Shown: positions 1 through 9,157, numbered from the stretch's first letter. The stretch: DNA of 33,628 nt from Dehalococcoidales bacterium (GCA_022865485.1 JALHSZ010000007.1:1-33628), one strand, 5' to 3'. The notes: a model not told the origin generated them from the sequence alone. A program made the numbers and translations.

Positions 1-1
1 C

Positions 2-43
2 AACCTCAGGGAAAACCGCTTTGTCGAGCTGATTGTGGGGTAG
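2..43 (+). CDS. C-terminal fragment of an upstream gene (...NLRENRFVELIVG*)
   Basis: Open frame from the window start to TAG at 41-43, 3 nt before the next ATG; product not identifiable. Confidence 0.4.
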   Translation, partial: NLRENRFVELIVG

Positions 44-46
44 CCT

Positions 47-1660
47 ATGGGCTGGGACGAAATAGAAAAAGCCAGGCGGCGCCTCTCCCGGGAGCAGGGC
101 ACCGTCATCAAGGACTGGGGGGGCCGAATCCCCGTCGCCCTGGTCTATCCCAACAGCTACTACCTGGGCATGTCCAACCTGGGCGTCCACGCCCTCTACC
201 GCCTGCTCAACGGCTACGATAACGTCGTTTGCGAGCGGGTCTTCTGGGAAGCGGGGAGTACCGCCAGCCAGTCTCCGCCGCTATCTTTAGAATCGCAGAG
301 GCCTCTTTCCGATTTTGCCGCCCTCTTCTTCTCCATCTCCTACGAGCTCGACTATTTCAATGTCGTCCGGATTCTCAAGGCCAGCGGCATACCCCTCTAT
401 GCCGCCGACCGCGACGAGAGGCACCCGCTGGTTATCGCCGGCGGGTCCTGCATCATGGCCAACCTTGTGCCGTTATCCCCCTTCTTCGACGGCCTGGCTA
501 TCGGCGAGGCCGAGCCGCTGGTGCCCGCCATGTTGCCCGTCATTACCGAAGGCATCGGTGGTAGGCGTAGCGAGCTGCTCAAATCGCTAAGCGTCCTACC
601 CGGCCTCTATATTCCCCGATACTATTCGGGCAAGGCGGTGGTGCGGCAGTGGGCGAAAGAGCTGGACGACTTTCCCGTTGCCTCGGTGGTGCTCACCCCG
701 GACACCGAGCTGGGCGACCTCTACCTCATCGAGGTGGAGCGGGGCTGCAACTGGGGCTGCCGCTTTTGCCTGGTCAGCCAGTGCTTTTCCCCGATGCGCC
801 TTCGCTCCCTGGACAGCATCTTAACCCAGGCGGAGGCGGGGTTAAAATACCGCAAGCGGCTGGGGCTGGTGGGGGCGGCTGTCTCCGCCCACCCCCAGCT
901 AGAAGAGCTTTTGCCCAGGCTGACTAAAATGGGGGCGGAGCTTTCCTTAAGCTCGCTTAGAATAGCCCCGCTATCCAGCGTGGTGTTGCGAGAGCTGGCC
1001 AGGGGCGGCGCCAAGACAATTACCCTTGCCCCCGAGGCGGGCTCCCCGCGCCTGCGACAGATGATAAAAAAGGGCATCAGCGAAGACGACATCCTGAGGG
1101 CGGTCAGCCAGGTCGCCGAGCAGGGGATAAAGCAGCTCAAGCTCTACTTTATCATCGGCTTGCCCTCGGAGACCGACGAAGATATAGAGGCAATCATAAA
1201 CCTTGCCTTGAGGTGCAAAGAGACTATCGACAGAAAGCGGGCCGGCTGCCGCCTGACCCTCAATATCTCCCCCTTCGTCCCCAAGGCGGGCACGCCCTTC
1301 CAGTGGCTGCCCATGGAGCAGCCCGCCGTCCTCAACCGCCGCCTGTCCCGGCTCAAGAACAGCCTTATGCCCAGGGGAATAAAAGTCAAGGGGGAAAGCC
1401 CGGCCTGGAGCCAGGTTCAAGGGGTGCTGGCGCGGGGGGACATAGAGCTGGCGGAGGTGCTGGCTGATGTAGAGGAGCTATCGCTAGCCGCCTGGCGCGA
1501 ATCAGCGGCGAAACACGACATAGATGTTGATTTCTACGCCCACCAGCGGTGGGACATCGGGCAAAAGCTGCCCTGGGCTATGATAGAGCTAGGCACCAAG
1601 GCGGGCTACCAGGAGTCAGAGCTGGGAAGAGCCTTGGACTCAAAGCCTGACTTTGCCTGA
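47..1660 (+). CDS. B12-binding-domain-type radical SAM protein
   Basis: 537 aa ORF; radical SAM motif CNWGCRFC; N-terminal segment typical of radical SAM proteins with B12-binding-like domains (YPNSYYLGMSNLGVHALYRLLN). Confidence 0.9.
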   Translation: MGWDEIEKARRRLSREQGTVIKDWGGRIPVALVYPNSYYLGMSNLGVHALYRLLNGYDNVVCERVFWEAGSTASQSPPLSLESQRPLSDFAALFFSISYELDYFNVVRILKASGIPLYAADRDERHPLVIAGGSCIMANLVPLSPFFDGLAIGEAEPLVPAMLPVITEGIGGRRSELLKSLSVLPGLYIPRYYSGKAVVRQWAKELDDFPVASVVLTPDTELGDLYLIEVERGCNWGCRFCLVSQCFSPMRLRSLDSILTQAEAGLKYRKRLGLVGAAVSAHPQLEELLPRLTKMGAELSLSSLRIAPLSSVVLRELARGGAKTITLAPEAGSPRLRQMIKKGISEDDILRAVSQVAEQGIKQLKLYFIIGLPSETDEDIEAIINLALRCKETIDRKRAGCRLTLNISPFVPKAGTPFQWLPMEQPAVLNRRLSRLKNSLMPRGIKVKGESPAWSQVQGVLARGDIELAEVLADVEELSLAAWRESAAKHDIDVDFYAHQRWDIGQKLPWAMIELGTKAGYQESELGRALDSKPDFA

Positions 1661-1672
1661 GGTCGAGAGACA

Positions 1673-1701
1673 TTGACAGCTTTGGCTATGTTGGCTATAA
1701 T
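1673..1701 (+). promoter_or_regulatory. Sigma-A type promoter TTGACA-N17-TATAAT
   Basis: TTGACA 1673-1678, 17-bp spacer, TATAAT 1696-1701; directly upstream of the RHH-like gene. Confidence 0.8.
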
Positions 1702-1716
1702 GGCTATATAGGCTAT
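1684..1716 (+). repeat. Four GGCTAT iterons at exact 9-bp period
   Basis: GGCTAT at 1684, 1693, 1702 and 1711, overlapping the -10 box. Confidence 0.8.
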
Positions 1717-1729
1717 GAGGGAGGCTCAA

Positions 1730-1975
1730 ATGGCCGACTCGGCAAAGCGCCCCAGATATTTTCTCGATATAGACCCCGAGCTTAGAAACCGCGTCAAGGC
1801 GGTGGCGGCGTTACGGGGTAAGACGATGAAGCAGTGGGTGGTTGAAGCCATTATCGAGAAGCTGGAAAACGATATTGATGCCAGGGAGAGTTTAGCCGGC
1901 CTCGGCGATGTTGAAAGCACGACATCTTTAAGAGGTTATCTGGCGCCGAAGAGGAGAGGGAGGAGAGGGTTGTAG
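1730..1975 (+). CDS. Small ribbon-helix-helix / antitoxin-like DNA-binding protein
   Basis: MADSAKRPRYFLDIDPELRNRVKAVAALRGKTMKQWVVEAIIEKLEND resembles RHH folds; start moved from 1715 to ATG 1730, which has gaggctca/gaggga upstream and frees the operator. Confidence 0.65.
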   Translation: MADSAKRPRYFLDIDPELRNRVKAVAALRGKTMKQWVVEAIIEKLENDIDARESLAGLGDVESTTSLRGYLAPKRRGRRGL

Positions 1976-2018
1976 CGGTTGTCCGCATCGGGCACTGCTG
2001 GGATATTTAGCGGGGTAT

Positions 2019-2477
2019 CTAACCGAGTAGCTCGGTGACGACCTCGTTTATCTCCCGCCCGTCGGCTTTGTCCTTGAGCTTGGCGATGAGCCTGGGCATA
2101 ACCTTGCCCTTGTCGCCCGGCCCCCCCGCCCCCACCTCTGCGATGACCTTGCGGGCTTCGGCGACAATCTCGTCACGGCTCATCTGTTTAGGTAAGTACT
2201 GCTCAAGAACAGCCATCTCCGCCTCTTCCTGAGCCACCAGGTCGGGGCGGTTTCCCTGCTTGAAGGCTTCGATGCTCTCCTTGCGCTGCCTGATTTCCTT
2301 GGCGATAACGCCCAGTATATCAGTGTCTTCCAGCGTTTTCTGGCGGGCTATTTCGGCGTTCTTGATGGCGGCCATCACCAGGCGGATGACCGAACGCTTC
2401 ACCGTATCCCCACCCCTCATCGCCTGCTTAAGGTCGTCCGTCAGCTTTTGTTGTAATGCGGATGGTTTCTCTTCCAT
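2019..2477 (-). CDS. yqeY: GatB/YqeY domain protein
   Basis: 152 aa, YqeY-like (LKQAMRGGDTVKRSVIRLVMAAIKNAEI...QYLPKQMSRDEI); follows rpsU. Confidence 0.92.
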   Translation of the reverse strand: MEEKPSALQQKLTDDLKQAMRGGDTVKRSVIRLVMAAIKNAEIARQKTLEDTDILGVIAKEIRQRKESIEAFKQGNRPDLVAQEEAEMAVLEQYLPKQMSRDEIVAEARKVIAEVGAGGPGDKGKVMPRLIAKLKDKADGREINEVVTELLG

Positions 2478-2482
2478 AAAAT

Positions 2483-2674
2483 TTACGCTCTTCTCGGCAA
2501 TCGGGCGCTCTTGCGTCTCTTGGCGGCTCCCTTGCGCTTGCGCTTGACGCTGGGTTTCTCGTAGTGTTCGTGCCGGCGCACCTCGGATAAGATGCCTTCT
2601 TGCTGTACCTTTTTGTTGAATCGCCGCAGCAAGCTCTCGAAGTTCTCGTTGTCCGTAGGCACTACATTAGCCAC
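2483..2674 (-). CDS. rpsU: 30S ribosomal protein S21
   Basis: 63 aa; FESLLRRFNKKVQQEGILSEVRRHEHYEKPSVKRKRK is characteristic of S21. Confidence 0.95.
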   Translation of the reverse strand: MANVVPTDNENFESLLRRFNKKVQQEGILSEVRRHEHYEKPSVKRKRKGAAKRRKSARLPRRA

Positions 2675-2754
2675 GCAGCATCCTCCTCCTTCTCAACCCC
2701 CCCATTCTTTTTACCCACCACATTTTAGTCAGCTTGAGCCACCCTGTCAACTGG

Positions 2755-4155
2755 CTATAACTTTTTCCGGCTCACTATCTCGCGGGCGGCGACCACACCC
2801 GAGACCGACGCCTGGATTAAGCCGCGGCTGACGCCGGCGCCGTCGCCGATGGCGAACATGTTGCCGATCTCGGTTTCCAGGCTGGGGCTGAGCTGGGGGC
2901 GGGAGGAATAAAACTTGACCTCGATGCCGTAGAGCAGGGTGTGGTGCGAAGCCACTCCCGGAACCAGCTTGTCCATCGCCTGGAGCATCTCCACCAGATC
3001 GGTGAGGTAGCGGTAGGGCAGGGCGAAGCTGAGGTCGCCGGGGGTGGCGTTCTTCAGGGTGGGCTTGGTCAAGCCCCGCTCGATGCGCTCCGGAGTGGAG
3101 CGCCGCCCCTCCATCAGGTCGCCCAGGCGCTGCAAGAGCACCCCGCCGCTGAGGATATTAGCCAGCCGCGCCAGGTATTTGCCGTAGGCGATGGGCTGGT
3201 TAAAGGGCTTGGTGAAGGCGGTGCTCACCAGCAGGGCGAAATTGGTGTTTTCAGTCTTGCGCTCGGCGTAGCTGTGGCCGTTGACGGTGATGACCGGGTC
3301 GCAGCCGCCAGTAGATTCCATAATGACCTCGCCGCCGGGGCACATGCAGAAGGTCCTCACCCGGTCGTCGAAGCTCTTGGAGAGGAATTCCAGTTTCGAT
3401 TCATAGAGCACATCGGTCAGCGGCGCCATTACCGCCGCTGGCACCTCCACCCTCACCCCCACGTCGACGGGGTTGCTGTGCATGGTCAGTTTCAGCCGCT
3501 CGGCTTCCTTGGCCAGCCAGTCGGCCCCCTCCCGGCCCGGAGCCAGAATCAGGTAGTCACACGCAAAGCTCTCCCCGGCCTCGGTGGTAACCCCCTTAAC
3601 CTTGCCTTTGGCAACATTGATGGCAGCCACCGCCGTCCGCAGCCGGGATTCCAGGCGCGGGTTGAGGTAGTCCCACATTCCCTTGAGCACCAGGCGGCAG
3701 TGGTCGGTGCCGAGGTGGCGGATGGGCACTGGCACCAGCTTCAGTCCCGCCATGTCGGCCTGCTGGCGCAGCGGGTCAACCTTTTTCCCGATGCCGTAGA
3801 GCTTATCGGGGGCGCCGAATCTGAGATAGAGCTCGTCAACGTATTTTATGAGGGCTTCGGTCTGGTCTTCCCCGAGGTAGCTGGGGAGCCTGCCGCCCAC
3901 CTTTGAGGTCAGCGTCAGCTTGCCGTCGCTGAAAGCCCCCGCCCCACCCAGCCCGCAGACCAGGTTGCAGGGCGTACAGGGAGGACAGGGCAAGCCGGTG
4001 TCCCGCGCCGGGCAATGGCGCTTGTCGATGTCCCTCCCCTCTTCGATGAGCAGAATCTTGAGGTCGTCGGGAGCCAGCTCTAAAGCGGCAAAGATACCCG
4101 CGGGCCCACCGCCGACGATGATAACATCGTATTTCTTGGTCATTTTGACAGCCAA
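2755..4155 (-). CDS. FAD-dependent dehydrogenase/oxidoreductase
   Basis: 466 aa, N-terminal dinucleotide motif VGGGPAGIFAALELA, C-terminal FAIGDGAGVSRGLIQASVSG. Confidence 0.9.
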   Translation of the reverse strand: MAVKMTKKYDVIIVGGGPAGIFAALELAPDDLKILLIEEGRDIDKRHCPARDTGLPCPPCTPCNLVCGLGGAGAFSDGKLTLTSKVGGRLPSYLGEDQTEALIKYVDELYLRFGAPDKLYGIGKKVDPLRQQADMAGLKLVPVPIRHLGTDHCRLVLKGMWDYLNPRLESRLRTAVAAINVAKGKVKGVTTEAGESFACDYLILAPGREGADWLAKEAERLKLTMHSNPVDVGVRVEVPAAVMAPLTDVLYESKLEFLSKSFDDRVRTFCMCPGGEVIMESTGGCDPVITVNGHSYAERKTENTNFALLVSTAFTKPFNQPIAYGKYLARLANILSGGVLLQRLGDLMEGRRSTPERIERGLTKPTLKNATPGDLSFALPYRYLTDLVEMLQAMDKLVPGVASHHTLLYGIEVKFYSSRPQLSPSLETEIGNMFAIGDGAGVSRGLIQASVSGVVAAREIVSRKKL

Positions 4156-4195
4156 GCCATTGTATCGCCTGCAGCTTTAGCCGTCAAGGAGGAAT

Positions 4196-4408
4196 CTAGC
4201 TATAAACCGCCGCTACCACGGCATCCCTGGCGTTGTGCTCGTCGAAGAAGATAACCGCCACCTTTCTGCCCAGCGCCATCTCGGCGGCGGGTATGTTGCG
4301 CGCCACGGCGATGCCCTGCAGGTAGACCTTATAGCTGCCGCTAAGCTGGATGGTGGCGGTGTAGTCGCCGGAATTAAAGCTCTTCAGAATTGCTTTCTTC
4401 AGCCTCAT
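4196..4408 (-). CDS. Small hypothetical protein at the 3' end of the phage-like operon
   Basis: ORF 4196..4432; ATG at 4408 (MRLKKAILKSFNSGDY...) more plausible as start; same strand as the structural genes. Confidence 0.5.
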   Translation of the reverse strand: MRLKKAILKSFNSGDYTATIQLSGSYKVYLQGIAVARNIPAAEMALGRKVAVIFFDEHNARDAVVAAVYS

Positions 4409-4502
4409 CGCTAGCCTCCTTCTGTGCCCCACCCCGTTTCCCCCTTTTGTAAAGAGCCTGCCCTGAGCCTGCTGAAGAGGGGACTAAAGGGGAATTTTCC
4501 CC

Positions 4503-6506
4503 CTATACCCCGCCCAGCAGTAAGCGCTGGCGGTAGTCTCCGCGCCGGGGGCTATAGACCAGGGTCAGCCCGTTGACTCTCCTCTTAGCGGCTTCCAGTC
4601 CAGCGCGGCTGTCGGTGATGTCAACCACGTCATACAGCTGCTGGCCGCAGTTGACCGGCACCAGAATAGCGCCGTTGACCGCTGCCATCTCCACCCCCCT
4701 CATATAGCTTTCTCCCCTTTCCTCGGCTCCAGCGACGCTGTCGATATTCTTATCCTCAAGCCGCCCCAGCCGGTCGTAGAGCCGCTCTATTTCCTCCCAG
4801 GCGAAGGCGTCCACCACTATGGGCTCGTCCTCCGTCGGGTCGTAGCCTTCAACCTGGAGGCGGTTAAGCCCCCGGGCTTTAGCCGTGTATTTGCCCTCGA
4901 ATACGGCGTGGGCTGAGCCGTAGGCGTAATCGGAGCTATCGTCGGCTGATGGGTTGACCACGCAGGCGGTATTGCCCTCGATAAAGAGAACATCGGGCAC
5001 GAAAGAAAGCAGCCTGCGGATGACCCCGCCGCCGCTGTTACCGGGGTTGATGGCGAAGTCGGGGTAGTCGCTGGTCAGCGCCGAAGACTGCGATTTCACC
5101 TCCAGCTTAAGCCCGATTCTAGCCAGCACAAAGGCGAGAATCTCCTTGACGCTCATCTCCTCGCTCTGCTTATTCCAGCGGAACTGGTGCCTGGCTCTCC
5201 AATTTTCGATAAGACTCCAGCCGTCGGAGGCGTGAAGGACCAGGCTGGCTTTGCCGCCGGCGCTGATATGCTCATAAGACTCAAGGATAAAAGCGGGCCC
5301 CGGGCTGGCCTCGTTGCCCTGGGCGGTAACGTAGCCGGGGCTGAAGTCCAGCTGGCAGCCAATATCGAGGACGGAAATATCTCCCTCTCCCGGTGCGCTG
5401 TATTTGCTGTCGTCGTTGCTCAGCTCCACGCTGAGGCTGCCCATCGTTGGGGCAAGCTCCTCTTTCAACGAGAGGACATCGGCGCTTAAATCCAGGCTCT
5501 CCGCCGCCAGCTTTGCCCGCCACACCCCGTAGGGGGCGGAAAGCCAGCCGTAATCGCCGTGGTGGGCGATAGCCAGCCCGTACTGGCTGGAAAGGTTGAA
5601 GGGCACCGGCTCGTGCCAGAGGTTATCGATGAACTTGCTTTCCGCCACCGAGTGCGACCAGAAGGGGCGGTTATAAGACTCATTGCCGTTGAACTTCTCG
5701 ATAAAGAAGCCGCGGTAGACATCGGGCTTGGCCATGAAGGCGGCGCGGTATTCGAAGTCGCCGTCGGAGGGAGCCGAGGCAAACTCCTTTAGCCCCGACC
5801 AGCTGCCCGCCGCCACCTCCCCCCCGTCCCCGTAGACCAGCGACCAGAGCTTATAGTCGCCGCCTGAGTCCCGGCCGGTGATGAAAAGGTTCCAGTCGCC
5901 GTCATAGACGGCGGCGACGCCGGAGAGGTCGCCCGTCGTCTTGTCCCAGGCGACCTTGCTCCCCCAGCTGTTACTGGTGCGCTTCATCACGTAGAGGGTC
6001 GCCTGGTCGGCGAAAAACAGGGCGATATCGCCGTTGGGCTTATAGGCGGCGGCGATGCCGTTGATGGCCGTGGTCGGCGTGTAGGTCAGCAGCTGGGGGC
6101 TGGCCCAGCTGGCGCCGTAGTCGCTGCTCTTCAAGTGGTAGAGCTCGCGGTTGGATTTTATCCAGAAGATAGAAACCTCGGCTCCCAGCGAGCAGCTTGC
6201 CACGATAACCGCGTTATACTGGCTGGTATAGACCCACTGGCTGAAATCGGACTGGGGGTTGGGAGCCGCCACCCGCTGGCGGTAGAGCTTCCTGGAATCG
6301 GATGGCGGCGTTACCCTCACCCTGACCAGCGAGCCGTCGCCGGGCATGGTGGCGGCGTGATAGTAGTCGTCCTCAGCGCCGCTATAGAGCCTCTCCCAGC
6401 GCAGCCTGACCACGCCGGCATGCTTGTTGGAGGCTTCCACCTTTACATAAGGAGTGCGGGAAGCCTCCTTCTGGGCGGCGAGCAGTGTCGAACTAAGCTG
6501 TCTCAC
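4503..6506 (-). CDS. Phage tail/fibre or hub-like protein with sialidase-like beta-propeller region
   Basis: 667 aa; repeated propeller-like blades (SSDYGASWASPQLLTY, AAYKPNGDIALFFADQ, AAVYDGDWNLFITGRDSGGD) then a hub-like C-terminal half; ATGA overlap with upstream gene. Confidence 0.6.
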   Translation of the reverse strand: MRQLSSTLLAAQKEASRTPYVKVEASNKHAGVVRLRWERLYSGAEDDYYHAATMPGDGSLVRVRVTPPSDSRKLYRQRVAAPNPQSDFSQWVYTSQYNAVIVASCSLGAEVSIFWIKSNRELYHLKSSDYGASWASPQLLTYTPTTAINGIAAAYKPNGDIALFFADQATLYVMKRTSNSWGSKVAWDKTTGDLSGVAAVYDGDWNLFITGRDSGGDYKLWSLVYGDGGEVAAGSWSGLKEFASAPSDGDFEYRAAFMAKPDVYRGFFIEKFNGNESYNRPFWSHSVAESKFIDNLWHEPVPFNLSSQYGLAIAHHGDYGWLSAPYGVWRAKLAAESLDLSADVLSLKEELAPTMGSLSVELSNDDSKYSAPGEGDISVLDIGCQLDFSPGYVTAQGNEASPGPAFILESYEHISAGGKASLVLHASDGWSLIENWRARHQFRWNKQSEEMSVKEILAFVLARIGLKLEVKSQSSALTSDYPDFAINPGNSGGGVIRRLLSFVPDVLFIEGNTACVVNPSADDSSDYAYGSAHAVFEGKYTAKARGLNRLQVEGYDPTEDEPIVVDAFAWEEIERLYDRLGRLEDKNIDSVAGAEERGESYMRGVEMAAVNGAILVPVNCGQQLYDVVDITDSRAGLEAAKRRVNGLTLVYSPRRGDYRQRLLLGGV

Positions 6507-6688
6507 GTTTCCTTAAGCCTTTTGATGGCCCTTTCGCCGAAGTATTCCACGATGACCGCCGTTACCAGCCCCACCAGCAGCGTCGGCGCTTCTGTGCCCG
6601 ACAAAATGCAGACACCGTAGACGGAAAACCCCCAGACGATGATAAAGGGCCTGATGACGGCTTTGATTAACTCTATCCAATCTTTCAT
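6503..6688 (-). CDS. Small holin-like membrane protein
   Basis: 61 aa with two hydrophobic stretches and a charged C-terminus; within structural operon. Confidence 0.5.
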   Translation of the reverse strand: MKDWIELIKAVIRPFIIVWGFSVYGVCILSGTEAPTLLVGLVTAVIVEYFGERAIKRLKET

Positions 6689-6694
6689 TTTCGT

Positions 6695-7039
6695 TTACCC
6701 CAGTGCCGCCAGCGTATCGGGCAGCGGTTTATTTGCCTTTCGGTAGTGGTCGGCGAGGTGGCGGGCGGCTTTGAGAATATCTTCGGGGCTGGCGGCTATC
6801 CTCCGCCCCCGGTAACCCATGGGGGAGAGGGCGGCCACCGCCGTCGGCATCCGCTCCCAGTCGACCGTTTTTTCTATATCCAGCGTCCTCTTCAATGCCC
6901 GGTAGATGCTCCTCTTGTGGTGAGGCAGCTTCCAGCTCTCGGGGTCGGTGGGGTCGCCCGTGATGGCAAAGGCCTCCCGCGGCAAACCCTCCTTAGCTTT
7001 AGCTGCTGTCTCTCTCGTTGTCATAACAGCCTCCTTCAC
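6695..7039 (-). CDS. Hypothetical phage-module protein
   Basis: 114 aa ORF, 4-nt overlap with upstream gene. Confidence 0.55.
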   Translation of the reverse strand: MKEAVMTTRETAAKAKEGLPREAFAITGDPTDPESWKLPHHKRSIYRALKRTLDIEKTVDWERMPTAVAALSPMGYRGRRIAASPEDILKAARHLADHYRKANKPLPDTLAALG

Positions 7040-7629
7040 ACCTGGTAGAGCTGGCGGATTCTGACCTTATTCCTCCGCCCCAGCCTTTTCAGCTCTTGCT
7101 TAAACTGCTTCAGCTTCTCGTTGCCCCAGGCGAGAAACTCCTTGGCGGTGGTGGCGCCACCCACGTTGACCCGGTTGATGGCGTAGCTGGCCCACTCCAC
7201 GGCGGCGTAGCCCTCGGCGCCCGTAGCCACCAGGTCCTCGTGCTTGGTGTCGATGGTCGAGCCCTCGGCGTTGAGGGTATGGAGCCTGCCGTAATAGATC
7301 TGGCAGTTTTCGCCGTCGGGGGCTTCATCGACGAAAAGGGTCAGGGCGTGCCCCCAGAGGGCGAATTTCGGGTAGCTGGGCGGGAACTGCTCCAGCGGGT
7401 ATTCCACCGCCTCCACCATCACCCGGTCGGTCAGGGCGGATATGTCAATCACCCTGGAGTCGGCGGTGGTGGGCAGGGTAGCCTTGGCTGGCAGGGGCAC
7501 CGCCTCGGAGAACTCCTTCAGGGCGTGGGCGATGTGCTGGTCCAGCTCGTCATCGCTCCAGCGGTAGTTCCCCGCGTCCTCGTCTTTCAGGTCGCGCCTG
7601 ACGATAGCTCTCATCGTGTTTAAGTCCAT
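7036..7629 (-). CDS. Putative head-tail connector/adaptor-like protein
   Basis: 197 aa; N-terminus (MDLNTMRAIVRRDLKDEDAGNYRWSDDELDQHIAHALKEFSEAVP) resembles phage adaptor proteins. Confidence 0.6.
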   Translation of the reverse strand: MDLNTMRAIVRRDLKDEDAGNYRWSDDELDQHIAHALKEFSEAVPLPAKATLPTTADSRVIDISALTDRVMVEAVEYPLEQFPPSYPKFALWGHALTLFVDEAPDGENCQIYYGRLHTLNAEGSTIDTKHEDLVATGAEGYAAVEWASYAINRVNVGGATTAKEFLAWGNEKLKQFKQELKRLGRRNKVRIRQLYQV

Positions 7630-8573
7630 AGTTTCATACCTCCCCCCTTAATCGGCATTTCAATCTTGGCGACGAGCTGGTCAGAACCCTCTCCCGCCTC
7701 GCCGGCGAAGAGGTCTTTGAGCAGCCCCTCCGTGTCAACATCAGCGGCTTCAACAGCGCCGCCGCTTTCTTCACCGCTTAATAATCGGGCGATAAGGGCT
7801 TCAAGCCCGGAGCCGCTTTCGCCGCCCGCCAGAATAGCGCTCTGGGTCGGCGTGCCCTCGGCACCGGAGCCGGCATCAGACGATGATTTGGCTTCGGGTG
7901 TCTGCAACGACGCAACGGCGTCAACCCCGGAGCCGACATCTGACTTTGCCAATTGGGCCAGTGGTGAGGTCGGACTGTCTACTCCGCTTCCGGTTTCGGT
8001 ATCAGTCAGGGTAGCTATCGGGTTATTTGAGGCTTTGGCGTCTACACCGGCACCGGTATCCGAGGACTCCTTTGAGGTTGTCGCTGTATAATCAACCTCA
8101 ACATAAACCTGGGTGCAGCGAGCTGGATTAGTCCCGTCACCCTTGAGACTGACGCCGATTTGCAGAGCATCTATGTCAGCCCAAGACCAAGCTGCACTAT
8201 CGGCTGGGTTGGTACTCCACTGTTCGGAATATGTAACCCAAGAGCTGGTTAATGTTACTTCTGTGCCGTCAGTTACCGTGCTGTCGCTTTTTAGGGAGGG
8301 CTTTGCTTTGCAGGAAGTGCCGGAGCCTGGTCTCTGACACCTGAAATAGATTTTGATAAAGTTGATTGTGCCTGAACCAACCGAATGAGAGGGAAGATTA
8401 TATAAATCCCTAGTATAGGAAGTGCCCGTCTTGTAAACACGGGTATCCAACTCATCGGGTGTCTCCTCATCAACATCTTCCCAGTTGGCTTCACCAGAGT
8501 TAGGATAGAGCGAAAGTGCAGTTTCATCCCCAGCAGCATTTGGTCTTAATATCTCGGTAGCCATCGGCGCCAC
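7620..8573 (-). CDS. Minor structural protein with beta-sandwich-like N-terminus and about 20-aa GSGVDA repeats
   Basis: 317 aa; repeated G[SA]G[VAL][DE] units in C-terminal half; ATG at 8564 is an alternative start. Confidence 0.65.
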   Translation of the reverse strand: MAPMATEILRPNAAGDETALSLYPNSGEANWEDVDEETPDELDTRVYKTGTSYTRDLYNLPSHSVGSGTINFIKIYFRCQRPGSGTSCKAKPSLKSDSTVTDGTEVTLTSSWVTYSEQWSTNPADSAAWSWADIDALQIGVSLKGDGTNPARCTQVYVEVDYTATTSKESSDTGAGVDAKASNNPIATLTDTETGSGVDSPTSPLAQLAKSDVGSGVDAVASLQTPEAKSSSDAGSGAEGTPTQSAILAGGESGSGLEALIARLLSGEESGGAVEAADVDTEGLLKDLFAGEAGEGSDQLVAKIEMPIKGGGMKLWT

Positions 8574-8592
8574 ATCCTCTCAAAGGCTTCTT

Positions 8593-9099
8593 TTAGCTCA
8601 GGGTGATGCTGACTTCCAGAGTCCAGGTGCCGCTTGACTTCGTCCCCAGAGAGTCAACCTTCCGGTTAAGGCACTTGGCACTGGTTGATTGCTTGACCAC
8701 CCACTCGTTCCAGGCGTAGTTGGCTTCCGCGTCCCCGAAGCTGGCTTTAAAGATTGCCTTCTGACTGGTGGAAGTGGGGTAGCCGCTCTCCATGCCCTTA
8801 TAGGTCTTGTTGGTGGCGGCCTGGAGGTCGGTCTGGGACGGGGTGGCCGCAGTAGAGCTGTCGCCGACGCCTATCTGGGCGGCGGCGTTATTAAAGTGGT
8901 TAGCCGAGTCGCCGACAATCAGGTCCCACATCTCGTTGATGCCGCTGTTGAGCAGGCAGTTGCCCTCGCCCTCGATTATCTCGTAGGGCTGGAACTTCTC
9001 ATGGAACTCCGCCTCTTTTCCCCGGTAAGCCCCGATATCCTCTCGGTACTTGCTCAGCCGGTAGCGGCAGAGCCACTTGGCTGTGTCTTGCTTTTCCAT
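8593..9099 (-). CDS. Minor phage structural protein (unknown)
   Basis: 168 aa ORF immediately 3' of the capsid gene. Confidence 0.6.
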   Translation of the reverse strand: MEKQDTAKWLCRYRLSKYREDIGAYRGKEAEFHEKFQPYEIIEGEGNCLLNSGINEMWDLIVGDSANHFNNAAAQIGVGDSSTAATPSQTDLQAATNKTYKGMESGYPTSTSQKAIFKASFGDAEANYAWNEWVVKQSTSAKCLNRKVDSLGTKSSGTWTLEVSITLS

Positions 9100-9113
9100 T
9101 TTTCTCTCCTCGG

Positions 9114-9141
9114 GGGGAGTCCTTCAGCTGAAGGACTCCCC
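9114..9141. repeat. Perfect 28-bp palindrome between capsid gene and next gene
   Basis: GGGGAGTCCTTCAG|CTGAAGGACTCCCC, self-complementary over its full length. Confidence 0.9.
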
Positions 9142-9157
9142 TAGAAATCGCTAAAAT

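Noticed and set aside
2941-3906. 321-aa plus-strand ORF
   Set aside because: Antisense to the well-supported FAD oxidoreductase; low-complexity composition typical of GC-rich shadow frames
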